DNA of 16,062 nt, taken from assembly GCA_016763665.1 (NCBI GenBank), contig JAESTI010000395.1, positions 1 through 16,062 of the forward strand, written 5' to 3'. Made by a program: the position numbers and the translations under genes. This stretch comes from Bacteroidia bacterium (GTDB lineage: Bacteria; Bacteroidota; Bacteroidia; Flavobacteriales; NORP286). Below the pieces are notes generated by a model. It did no database searches, was not told the origin of the DNA, and saw nothing but the letters and a program-made list of their open reading frames with translations. Shown piece after piece: positions 7,446 through 15,172 of the stretch (position 1 is the first letter of the stretch; each line of letters begins with the position of its first letter).

Positions 7446-10400
7446 CTAGAACATTGCTCTTACTTGTACACTTCCTGTGTGTATCATATTAATATCCTCT
7501 GATTTTCTTCCATTGTAATTGATACTTAACTGCATGTTATCATTCAAATGTTTTTGAAATGATATTTGCCAGGTTATATTATTTCCTGCTTTAAGCCCAT
7601 CTAACATTTCAAAATATCTTGGTGAGTTCTCATCACCGGTATAATTAATTCCAATATAACTGATCTTACCATTCAAATTTCCCTTCTTCAATTTTGCGAA
7701 CCTAAATTCTGACCCTATTTCCTGACTCAGGGATTTCTCACCCCCTAAGGAAACTATATTGCTCTTAGCCCACCAATCATAAAATAAAGTGATCCTATAC
7801 TTAGTGTTTGGTTGTATGCTTATTTGTGGACTTACCTTTTGAGATTGTATGATATAATTTTTGGTTGGAGATATTTCCGATGTTAACACTTTATCTCCAT
7901 CTTTTAAGCTCAAATTCAAATTAACAACCTTAGATAGATTCCATCTTATTCGTAATGAATATTCATTTAAACTTCTTGAATTAAATCCGGAAAGTAACAG
8001 AATTTTATTTCTACTATCATTAAAGTTGAAGTCAAACCCCCATTTAGGATTCGATCTGTTAAAGAAAATAGAATTTCTAATAATAGAATTCAATGAAAGT
8101 AAAGAAGTATCTGAAACATTTAGAATAAGCGGATTGTATTGTACGGCAGGATCAGTATCCTGGGTTTTTCGATCTATTTTTAGAATTGCCTGATCAGAAA
8201 ATCTGGAAATAAATTTCTTAATTCCTGTTTGACCTCTCCATAAAGCAGCGGGTTTCAAATATAGAGATTGTGAAAATTTATTGGTGAACGATTCAATATA
8301 TTCGTTAGTTGGAATAATTATCCTAATATAATCTCCCGGCTCTCCTGCACGAGCAATCTCATACTCTTCAACATCATTAAAACCATTTTCATTGGCATCA
8401 CCTGTGTAAATAAATACTCCCCGGCCATCTATAACTCTTTCAAAAGTTATTAATCTCTTTTGCTCCTGACCAGTTCCCAGTTCATAGTACGTTCTGAGCC
8501 TAAGAAAACCTTTCCGCAATGTAGTATTGTATTCAACCCTGCTAAGCAATGATTTGTCGGGTTGTATTGCAGAGAGAGTGGAATTAGAAATTGTCAACTC
8601 ACGATAAGTTGCGCCTACTCTCAATTGGTTTTTGGTATTATTCATCAATTCAGTTTTGAAATTAAAAGTCTTACCAAGTGTAGTGGAACTAAATTGATCA
8701 TTGAAAGGAGCATAGTCTTTCCTTTGCGTATAGTCTAATTCAAATTTATTTTTTAAAGAATCATTATTTCTGAGATAAATTTTATAAAGATCATATTTAA
8801 AACTTTTGTTGCTAAGTTGGTTGCTTGCCAGGTCAGTAATTCGATTCTCTTCAAAATCCCCCTTCAGACCAAAAATCCAATATTTGAATGTACGTGAGAC
8901 ATCAACCATTGGCCTGATAAATTGAGTTTTAGAATTTGACAATGTTGCATTCAATAAACTTGACCTCGTTTTAAAATGCAATTTTTTCCAGCGAAGATCT
9001 GAAAAGATCGCATTTTTATTTGCATTATAAATGGTTCCTTTATTAAATGAGGTGAACTTGTAATTTACGCGTCCGGTGTTTTGTTTGCTTAGCCCAACAT
9101 TGATCGAACTTATCAATTCATCTTCCAACTGCTGAATGCCATTTAAGTTCCAATCTCGGGTAAATTCAATTGGGCGATAATTCTCAATGGGCTTGAAATA
9201 TTTATCTACATACTCTGCATGTATCCTGGTTTGAAATATCCACTTTTTAGAGTTTTTGGTGCTATCTGCTTTACTCTTGCCCAAAGTTCTCTTAAAATTA
9301 TATGACAGTTTTAAAGCTTTTCCAACATCATCAGAGCCATGTTTTTTAGAAAATTGATTGATATCATTATTGCTTAACGCAGATTCCAAGGTCAAAATTG
9401 AGTTCTCTGAGAAGGTGTATTGTGCACCCAAAGTGTAAAGTTGTTGTTGCTTGGGAGTAATCAACAATTTAATCGGTTCATAATCACCTTGTGGAATTCC
9501 GGCAACGGGAGTTTTCCACTCAAATATTCTACCGTTTATAGAAGTGATCTTTTGTTTGTAATTCCCATTATTGTCTCCCACATACGAAAATGAAGACTGG
9601 TACAAGGCCAAATTTGGATCAGTAGAATAGACCAACACTGAATCATAACTTATGAATCCACCTACAATGGAATCGTAGTGAACACTGTCCACCAGCTGAT
9701 ACATAACACGATCAGTAATAAACCCCGTGCTATCAATACTTTTAATAAGTGCGTTTTGAAGACTGTCTCCAACTTGCTCCAAAAAATCTTTTTGCGAATC
9801 GGAAATTTCCTGTTCAAATGGTTTGTTTTTATTATCCTGCTCTGAAACCATGTTAAAACTGATCTTCAACTTATTTCGTTCATACTCATTTGTTAAATGC
9901 AAAAGTGATCGGACATAGTTTTTATCAGAATATTCAAATTCAATAATTACCCTGCTGTCTTTGGTAATTAATCTGTTGGCTGTAAAGGTTATTTCCGCTG
10001 TATTGTAATTGATAGTGTAATCATGTTCTTCACCTCGCACCATTTTCTCCCCATCTATGAAAACCCTTTCTGTTCCGGATAGTACGATAATGAAAGTTTC
10101 ACCATTATTACCAAGTAACCGATAAGGGCCTTGATTTCCTTCTTCTATTTTTATCTCTTGTTTGGAATATTTCCCTTTAGAAACAGCATAGCTTGCTGAT
10201 GTTTTCATGTATTCTTTCGATGAGATCTTATATTTTTTTGAGCTAATGCTTCCTCCCTGAACTTTTTTGTTCAATTTCATGAAATAACCATCCTGGCTAT
10301 TTACAGCAAAATCCCCCACAACCATAGATCCTTTAGTATGCTTCAATTGAATGAATACTTTATCAAATTCCTGTAATTGCTGTGTATTTCCTTCTGGTTG

Positions 10401-10964
10401 AAAGGGTATATTCGCATCTGTAATGGCTGCAATAATCTCCATATCATCGCTCAATTTTCCAGCTAATTGCAGATTTAAGTGTGAATTAACCACAAGATCT
10501 TGATTGTTACCAATTGTAATTCCTCTTGCGATGCTGCCGTTTCTTTTCAACTCTCCAAATCCGAAAACATCCTCTTCGCTTTTATTTTTATAACTAAAGA
10601 AAAATGGATTTTCAATGTACTCCTCATTCTTATCAATCAAGCTTGTCGGTTTTTTATAAAAATGACTACCAAATGCATATGGCAAAACCCGATAACTTAC
10701 CTTAAATGAATCTATCTCAATTTTCTTGACCCATTTAAAAATTGAATTGGAAAAGTTTATATGATAAACTGAATCAGGAATAACATTGCCATCAGTATTT
10801 TGAATAATGACTGACCCGGGGATAATACTTAGGGAATCAAGTTTAACTGAATCACCAACAAATTGAACAGTTTTAGACTTTAGATTATTAAAATCCTGAG
10901 CCGTTAGTTGGGCTGAGACAAGAAAACCTATGATAATTAGATATCTTTTAGGAGAACTTAGCAT
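7446..10964 (-). CDS. Large outer-membrane beta-barrel-like protein
   Basis: A 1172-residue exported protein conserved in appearance with Bacteroidota proteins that have no assigned role. A signal peptide (MLSSPKRYLIIIGFLVSAQLTAQ) opens it. Residues about 142-225 contain NGSIARGITIGNNQDLVV and ITDANIPFQPEGNTQQLQEF, a block I associate with these large surface proteins. Residues about 297-346 hold GTERVFIDGEKMVRGEEHDY followed by INYNTAEITF, a motif of the type also seen in SprA-like proteins. The remaining 800 residues are alternating polar/hydrophobic strands, and the chain ends in Phe (QVRAMF), typical of outer-membrane barrels inserted by Bam. I use the ATG at 10964; the frame stays open to a TTG at 10976. 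Its job (transport, secretion or attachment) cannot be read from the sequence. Confidence 0.8.
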   Translation of the reverse strand: MLSSPKRYLIIIGFLVSAQLTAQDFNNLKSKTVQFVGDSVKLDSLSIIPGSVIIQNTDGNVIPDSVYHINFSNSIFKWVKKIEIDSFKVSYRVLPYAFGSHFYKKPTSLIDKNEEYIENPFFFSYKNKSEEDVFGFGELKRNGSIARGITIGNNQDLVVNSHLNLQLAGKLSDDMEIIAAITDANIPFQPEGNTQQLQEFDKVFIQLKHTKGSMVVGDFAVNSQDGYFMKLNKKVQGGSISSKKYKISSKEYMKTSASYAVSKGKYSKQEIKIEEGNQGPYRLLGNNGETFIIVLSGTERVFIDGEKMVRGEEHDYTINYNTAEITFTANRLITKDSRVIIEFEYSDKNYVRSLLHLTNEYERNKLKISFNMVSEQDNKNKPFEQEISDSQKDFLEQVGDSLQNALIKSIDSTGFITDRVMYQLVDSVHYDSIVGGFISYDSVLVYSTDPNLALYQSSFSYVGDNNGNYKQKITSINGRIFEWKTPVAGIPQGDYEPIKLLITPKQQQLYTLGAQYTFSENSILTLESALSNNDINQFSKKHGSDDVGKALKLSYNFKRTLGKSKADSTKNSKKWIFQTRIHAEYVDKYFKPIENYRPIEFTRDWNLNGIQQLEDELISSINVGLSKQNTGRVNYKFTSFNKGTIYNANKNAIFSDLRWKKLHFKTRSSLLNATLSNSKTQFIRPMVDVSRTFKYWIFGLKGDFEENRITDLASNQLSNKSFKYDLYKIYLRNNDSLKNKFELDYTQRKDYAPFNDQFSSTTLGKTFNFKTELMNNTKNQLRVGATYRELTISNSTLSAIQPDKSLLSRVEYNTTLRKGFLRLRTYYELGTGQEQKRLITFERVIDGRGVFIYTGDANENGFNDVEEYEIARAGEPGDYIRIIIPTNEYIESFTNKFSQSLYLKPAALWRGQTGIKKFISRFSDQAILKIDRKTQDTDPAVQYNPLILNVSDTSLLSLNSIIRNSIFFNRSNPKWGFDFNFNDSRNKILLLSGFNSRSLNEYSLRIRWNLSKVVNLNLSLKDGDKVLTSEISPTKNYIIQSQKVSPQISIQPNTKYRITLFYDWWAKSNIVSLGGEKSLSQEIGSEFRFAKLKKGNLNGKISYIGINYTGDENSPRYFEMLDGLKAGNNITWQISFQKHLNDNMQLSINYNGRKSEDINMIHTGSVQVRAMF

Positions 10965-10974
10965 GCACTTCCTC

Positions 10975-11033
10975 AATTCGTGTAATCGTTGATTCGAGTA
11001 TTCGTTACTATTCGCGTTATCCTTAAAGGATAA
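10975..11033. repeat. ATTCG-rich tract with TTATCCTT-A-AAGGATAA palindrome
   Basis: Upstream of the barrel gene the sequence is built of spaced ATTCG units (ATTCGTG, GATTCGAG, TATTCGTTA, TATTCGCG) and then a 17-base perfect palindrome TTATCCTTAAAGGATAA (11017-11033). The ATTCG units resemble the tract at 13807-13852. I see no convincing -33/-7 promoter for the barrel gene here. Confidence 0.5.
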
Positions 11034-11088
11034 TAAGTCACTACTAATATAACGATAATAAGAACGTTTTTGTGTGAGTATTTTACGA

Positions 11089-11121
11089 AACCCTCCAAGG
11101 GTTTTAAACCCTTGGAGGGTT
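11089..11121. repeat. 33-bp perfect palindrome
   Basis: A 16-base arm AACCCTCCAAGGGTTT, one central T, and its exact complement AAACCCTTGGAGGGTT. It lies 84 bases past the stop of the leftward gene ending at 11205 and 125 bases before the barrel gene. Neither strand has a following T-run, so it is not a standard terminator, although it could still stop or protect a transcript. It is much more GC-rich than its surroundings and resembles a REP-type element. Confidence 0.8.
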
Positions 11122-11204
11122 GGATTACAGAAGGCTATGAGCGTTAAAATGCAACTACAGATGCTATTAGAGTACTTAAGAATTTAAAAGTTTATATATA
11201 AAAG

Positions 11205-12296
11205 TTAAAATTTTCCTATCACCTCTTTTAATAATTCGTCTTCAGCTTCAATAAGCGGATCATACCAATCTGCCTTTTTGCGTGCCCAGATAAACCAGTT
11301 TCCTAAATCTTCTGAAATAACATTGTTTACTGCAACATCCGCTTCTACAGCATCAATATAGTCACGAAGCATCTTTGCCTCCTGCCAGCGTTGTACCTTT
11401 TGCAGCAGCATCTTGAAATCTGATAATTCCCTTTCTTTCCTTTGTTCAAGCTCCTGTTGAATCTGTCGTTGTTTTTCTCTTTCCTTCCTGTCTGTCTCAC
11501 ATTGTAACCTCCAGGCTTTCAGCTCCTTCCCTTCCAACTCAACCCTGGCAAGTATTTTAGATAACTGATTTTCTAATGGCTGCTTGACGTCTGTCCACTC
11601 TGTAGGGCGATAAGACGGGCCCATTTTAATATAAAGCATTCCTGTAAGACTGTACTGCGCTTCCGAATAGTATTTCCCTTCAACCATTGTTCTTTTCCTT
11701 TTTTCCCTCATGCTGATTTGGATTTCCTCTCCTTCAACGACTAAATAAGTTTCACCATATTTAAGCCTAATTTGATGATTCCGGGCTTGGATAAGCTTAA
11801 TGAATGTATCCATTATCCGTGGTGCACGCCCAATGGTTTTTGGAGAGACGCTTATATCTAAGCCTTCGTATTTACAAGTTACCCACCCATCAAAACCTTT
11901 ATCTTTACTATTCAGTGCTTTTTTTGCACTTACGATCAAATTATCTGGTGAAGAAAGCCTTGCAGGAACGGTCAATGATAAACTTGGGTCATCCTCAATT
12001 TCCTTTTTCAAAATGTTCAAGGGAGATTGATGTACACTATTATCTTCGCCCTTCTTTCTCGGTAATAATATAACTTCCTCATCGCCTGTATATTCTTTAG
12101 GCAGTGTTTTAACAGTAACGGATTTCCCATATTTCAGTTTTGCCCAATGACCAGCTTTTGGCAGTGGGATGTCCATTTTTACACAAAGCTTCCGTAGTCC
12201 TGTATCAGATATGCAATACTTTTTTGAAAGCTTCAGCATTGGTTCAGACCAAACTATGTTGTAAAGCTCTTTGCGGGTTAGTTTTACTTCGTTCAT
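11205..12296 (-). CDS. Accessory-type protein with N-terminal VWSEPM/GHWAK module
   Basis: A 363-residue soluble protein of unknown function. The N-terminus carries a pattern I recognise from hypothetical proteins scattered across distant bacteria: LTRKELYNIVWSEPMLKLSK, then YCISDTGLRKLC, IPLPKAGHWAKLKYGK and a LP a few residues on. The LSKKYCISDTGLRKLC part reads like a helix-turn-helix, so DNA binding is possible but unproven. The middle (about 120-245) is mixed alpha/beta. Residues about 250-315 are a highly charged helix rich in E, K, R and Q, probably a coiled coil. Aromatic NWFIWARKKADWYDPL follows near 333. The frame is open to an ATG at 12353, but a TATTTTTG -7-like box lies inside that extension (12344-12337), so I prefer the ATG at 12296 (MNEVKLTRK). 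No neighbour shares its strand unit closely. Confidence 0.75.
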   Translation of the reverse strand: MNEVKLTRKELYNIVWSEPMLKLSKKYCISDTGLRKLCVKMDIPLPKAGHWAKLKYGKSVTVKTLPKEYTGDEEVILLPRKKGEDNSVHQSPLNILKKEIEDDPSLSLTVPARLSSPDNLIVSAKKALNSKDKGFDGWVTCKYEGLDISVSPKTIGRAPRIMDTFIKLIQARNHQIRLKYGETYLVVEGEEIQISMREKRKRTMVEGKYYSEAQYSLTGMLYIKMGPSYRPTEWTDVKQPLENQLSKILARVELEGKELKAWRLQCETDRKEREKQRQIQQELEQRKERELSDFKMLLQKVQRWQEAKMLRDYIDAVEADVAVNNVISEDLGNWFIWARKKADWYDPLIEAEDELLKEVIGKF

Positions 12297-12336
12297 ATCG
12301 GTATTATTTTTAGAGTTTATCGGAAAAACAAAACTA

Positions 12337-12344
12337 CAAAAATA
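12337..12344 (-). promoter_or_regulatory. -7 box (TATTTTTG) for the accessory gene
   Basis: On the minus strand TATTTTTG matches TAnnTTTG. It would start transcription near 12330 and leave a leader of about 34 bases before the ATG at 12296. No TTTG is found at the proper -33 distance, so the call is weak, but it argues against the upstream ATG at 12353. Confidence 0.4.
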
Positions 12345-12485
12345 TACGCACATATAAACTGAGCATCTATGAATTTGTACAGTTGTATTGGAATATTTGG
12401 ATCAACTTTCATATAGGTTGCCTACAAAAGCTTATGTCCCTTCAGAGTCTCTCGAAGGGAAACACTAAGGGAATTTTAGGAATAG

Positions 12486-12552
12486 TCATACTGAGTTTAT
12501 CGAAGTATTTATCAAGGCTTTATACTGTTAGTCTTCGATAAACTCAGACTGA
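12486..12552. repeat. Inverted repeat TCATACTGAGTTTATCGAAG
   Basis: Arms 12486-12505 and 12533-12552 match at 18 of 20 bases, with 15 in an unbroken run (CTGAGTTTATCGAAG), around a 27-base centre. The arm fits the same loose pattern GTCATnYTGAR-N5-YGAAR as the repeat at 1559-1638, so the two look like members of one element family. Confidence 0.8.
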
Positions 12553-12625
12553 TATACGCTATTCGTGATACGATTCCCAATTTATTGGAAGAGGAGTCTT
12601 GTACGAATATTGCTCTAAACTAACT

Positions 12626-12652
12626 AGATCCTTCATTTCATTCAGGATGACA
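12626..12652. repeat. Solo arm of the 1559-1638 repeat (27 identical bases)
   Basis: These 27 bases (AGATCCTTCATTTCATTCAG and onward) are identical to 1612-1638. Only one arm is present here. It lies 26 bases past the stop of the FAD oxidoreductase gene, the same kind of position as the full copy past the secreted-protein gene. Confidence 0.85.
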
Positions 12653-12677
12653 ACAGGTAAGTTTCGAAAGCAAATTG

Positions 12678-13742
12678 CTAATGAAATCGTTTTATGCAAA
12701 CTTCTTTGTCTAGCACTCCATTGTTCTCCAAAAAATCCACAAAATGTTTGGCAAAAAAAGGTGCAAGTAGTGCTCCTTTGGTACCCATGCCGTTAAAAAC
12801 TCCTAATTGGGGATGGTTAGGATGTAATCCAATAAAAGGCCTTCTATCTTTTACTGTTGGGCGGACTCCAGCTTTGTGATCGATAATTTCATAATTAACT
12901 TTCAGAAGATCGTCCAATTTCTCTATGAGATCGGTTTTGGCTTTATCTGTAGGATCATTAGACAGGTCATCCCAATCAAAAGTGGAACCTACTTTATATA
13001 GATCATCGCCAACAGGTAATATAAATATTCCTTTATTGATCATTTCGTTCATTTTCAACTCAGGAATTTTGACTACAAGAATTTCACCCTTGGCAGGGAC
13101 AAAAGGCAACCAATTGAAATATGGATTTTGTTTTGTACTTACCCCTTCGCAAAAAATTACACACTTAGCCTGAATATTCTTCCACTCAACTCCATTTGCC
13201 GTAATGATCATTTCATTGTAATCATAATTATCTTCAATAAATGCATCGTTCTTGATTAAATAATCCTGATAATTTTTTAATAATGTAGACATATTAACAT
13301 GCATTCCTCCTTTTATCTCTCCATATCCAAAGGGAAGTTGGATCTTGTCTTCGTAATCGCTATGTGTTTGTGAAGACACAAACAAAGGCGAAGATTCCAT
13401 ATAATCTTGCATTTCCTCGGTTTCAAATTTAGCCAACCAATCATTTTGTTCTTTTACACTTGAAAATACCTTGAGGATAGAGAGTTCTTTTAGAAACTTC
13501 GTTTCCAACTCATTCTCTAATTTTAAATACGTTTCTTTAGCAAAAGGAATTAGTGTGTCTGCTTTCCAGGTTTTTACAAGCCTTCTACCTGTAACCGGGT
13601 TAATAATTCCACCTGCAATTTTAGAAGTGGTGTTCTGTCCGTTATCAATAACTAATACCTTTTTGTTGGATTGAATAAGAAAATAGGAAAGAAGAGTCCC
13701 TGCAATTCCTTGACCGACTATTAAATAATCAACTGCTTTCAT
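12678..13742 (-). CDS. FAD-dependent oxidoreductase, DAO family
   Basis: A 354-residue flavoenzyme of the D-amino-acid oxidase/glycine oxidase fold. The N-terminal Rossmann motif is clear: DYLIVGQGIAGTLLSYFL (G10, G12, G15), with an acidic residue at the end of the second strand (VLVIDNG, D33) to bind the ribose of FAD. AGGIINPVTGRR (43-54) is the next conserved stretch, and residues about 290-340 (AGVRPTVKDRRPFIG, then FNGMGTKGALLAP) form the C-terminal FAD-contacting part. It likely oxidises a primary or secondary amine and gives hydrogen peroxide, but the substrate cannot be read from the sequence. Similar proteins resemble the oxidase half of MnmC; the methyltransferase half is absent here. 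There is no signal peptide, so it is cytosolic. It is transcribed alone, with repeat-filled gaps on both sides. Confidence 0.88.
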   Translation of the reverse strand: MKAVDYLIVGQGIAGTLLSYFLIQSNKKVLVIDNGQNTTSKIAGGIINPVTGRRLVKTWKADTLIPFAKETYLKLENELETKFLKELSILKVFSSVKEQNDWLAKFETEEMQDYMESSPLFVSSQTHSDYEDKIQLPFGYGEIKGGMHVNMSTLLKNYQDYLIKNDAFIEDNYDYNEMIITANGVEWKNIQAKCVIFCEGVSTKQNPYFNWLPFVPAKGEILVVKIPELKMNEMINKGIFILPVGDDLYKVGSTFDWDDLSNDPTDKAKTDLIEKLDDLLKVNYEIIDHKAGVRPTVKDRRPFIGLHPNHPQLGVFNGMGTKGALLAPFFAKHFVDFLENNGVLDKEVCIKRFH

Positions 13743-13806
13743 GAAAATTGAACTACTATGGGCTTAAGGCCGGTAAATTTGATTGCAACTGAAAGTCGCC
13801 TGAAGA

Positions 13807-13852
13807 ATTGAATAACGAATAACGAACATTCGAATAATGAATAACGAAATAA
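13807..13852. repeat. GAATAACGAATAACGAA repeat tract
   Basis: Degenerate direct repeats of a GAATAACGAA unit: gaataacgaataacgaa, then cgaataatgaataacgaa. It lies just upstream of the FAD oxidoreductase start. It has no coding potential and resembles the ATTCG-rich tract at 10975 on the opposite strand. Confidence 0.6.
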
Positions 13853-13889
13853 TTTTCATAAAAATTAATATTGTTACTCTTTTTTTTTG

Positions 13890-13936
13890 ATTTCAACATT
13901 CAATATTCCTTGTTCTACTGTTCAATATTCAATACT
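13890..13936. repeat. ATTCAATATTC repeat tract
   Basis: Two blocks, CAACATTCAATATTCCTTGT (13894-13913) and TTCAATATTCAATAC (13921-13935), flank a short centre. On the minus strand this is GAATATTGAACA...AACAAGGAATATTGAATGTTG, a word pattern I know as frequent between Bacteroidota genes. It lies 37-83 bases past the stop of the membrane protein gene ending at 13973. Confidence 0.55.
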
Positions 13937-13972
13937 AAAGTGTGAGATTTCACCCATTCCAATAACTTGAAA

Positions 13973-15172
13973 TTAAAACCCTCCTCCGGCACCACCCCCA
14001 CCAAATTGCCCTCCTCCAAATTCCATTTCTGATTTTTCTTCTTTTGGGACATCGGTATCTCCCATAGTTTGAGATATCAGATATGCTTCAGCGTCAACGT
14101 TTCCCCATTTACTATTCAATATCTGATGATGGGTATAACCAAACTTCGGTTCTTTTAAATATTTGATCACGAATATTGCAATCCCCAACATAATGGCCCC
14201 TGCTAATGTTAATGTAACCTCAGGGTGACCAAGACTGTAATAATACTTTAATGTGAAAACAGCTAACCCAACAGTTAGTAGTGCAACCCGTATTAACAAT
14301 ATATCCTTTCGTTTTATACCAAAGTAAAAATAAGCCAATGGGATAATAACTGTTGTAGCATGGAATAACCAAGAAAGTGGAATGTCTGCTGTAGCATTTG
14401 ACCCCAATAAATTCACGGATAACTCTTTTACCACAAGATAATTACCTCCTAAATAGAACATCAATAAACTCAGCACTTCGCAAATGGTAATGCAGTCTTT
14501 CCACGGCTTTAGTTCTCTTATATCCTCGATCTTTTTTATCTGAAAATAGAGTATGGCGGAAATTAACATCACAACAAATGGAAGAATAGCCATACCAAAA
14601 TCTTCAAATTCATAAAGTATAAAAAACAACATCCCATATAATCCTAGAAATGAAACAGCAGTTAGTAGTTTATCAGTAAAGCGCAAGGCACAACATATAG
14701 AAACGATTAGAGGAAACATTATGTAAAGGTAGACTGGAAGGTTATCTGAAAAAATGTCAGCTTGTATAAAAACAATACCTGAGCTAAATGTAACAAGTGA
14801 ATAATAAAGCAGCATATCATCTACCCCGGAACCAAAATGATGTTTCCCATTTACAATGAATTTCTCCAGAATAGCATAAAATATTACGCTTTGGGTCATT
14901 AAATAAATTCCCCAGCCCATTTCATCCATTGAAAACAATGAAAATGAAAACAACCCAATAAGTGAGACAATTAATACAAGTGTCAACAAAAACAAACCAA
15001 TCCTAACAAATATATTGGGGATATAAAGAGGTGTTTTTAGTTTTTCAAGAATTGCATTATACTCATTTCTGGAAATGATTCCACTATTAAGCCATGATTT
15101 AACCGCTTTTGCATCAGCTAAATTTTCCAACCAATCCGAAGGATAAATTAAAAAGCTAGTTAGTTTCTTCAT
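13973..15172 (-). CDS. Polytopic membrane protein with Gly-rich C-terminal tail
   Basis: A 399-residue integral membrane protein of a Bacteroidota-type hypothetical family. The N-terminal cytosolic part (1-50) contains AVKSWLNSGIISRNEYNAIL, the kind of short helical module found at the start of DUF2157-like proteins. About ten hydrophobic segments follow, from NIFVRIGLFLLTLVLIVSLI (about 53) to about residue 340. A soluble tail carries GYTHHQILNSKWGNVDAEAY and acidic residues and ends in FGGGQFGGGGAGGGF. The Gly/Phe tail resembles those of TPM-domain proteins but no TPM domain is present. Its ATG overlaps the end of the upstream membrane gene by 17 bases, and GGAGG sits three bases before the ATG, though it also codes for the neighbour's Glu-rich end. 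The overlap suggests coupled translation and a shared complex. Function unknown. Confidence 0.82.
   Translation of the reverse strand: MKKLTSFLIYPSDWLENLADAKAVKSWLNSGIISRNEYNAILEKLKTPLYIPNIFVRIGLFLLTLVLIVSLIGLFSFSLFSMDEMGWGIYLMTQSVIFYAILEKFIVNGKHHFGSGVDDMLLYYSLVTFSSGIVFIQADIFSDNLPVYLYIMFPLIVSICCALRFTDKLLTAVSFLGLYGMLFFILYEFEDFGMAILPFVVMLISAILYFQIKKIEDIRELKPWKDCITICEVLSLLMFYLGGNYLVVKELSVNLLGSNATADIPLSWLFHATTVIIPLAYFYFGIKRKDILLIRVALLTVGLAVFTLKYYYSLGHPEVTLTLAGAIMLGIAIFVIKYLKEPKFGYTHHQILNSKWGNVDAEAYLISQTMGDTDVPKEEKSEMEFGGGQFGGGGAGGGF

Larger units (their letters stand above)
12354..12677. other. Intergenic region holding several repeats
   Basis: This 324-base gap contains no credible gene. It holds a short bulged hairpin TCCCTTC...GAAGGGA (12437-12460), an inverted repeat (12486-12552) and a half-element identical to the right arm of the repeat near 1559 (12626-12652). 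No terminator with a T-run was found for the leftward FAD oxidoreductase gene ending at 12678. Confidence 0.6.

Noticed and set aside
11089..11121. Rho-independent terminator
   Set aside because: The stem is excellent but neither strand has a T-run after it, so it is listed as a repeat.
12437..12460. Hairpin TCCCTTC...GAAGGGA as a regulatory site or terminator
   Set aside because: The stem is short and bulged, has no T-run, and is not next to a start or stop codon.
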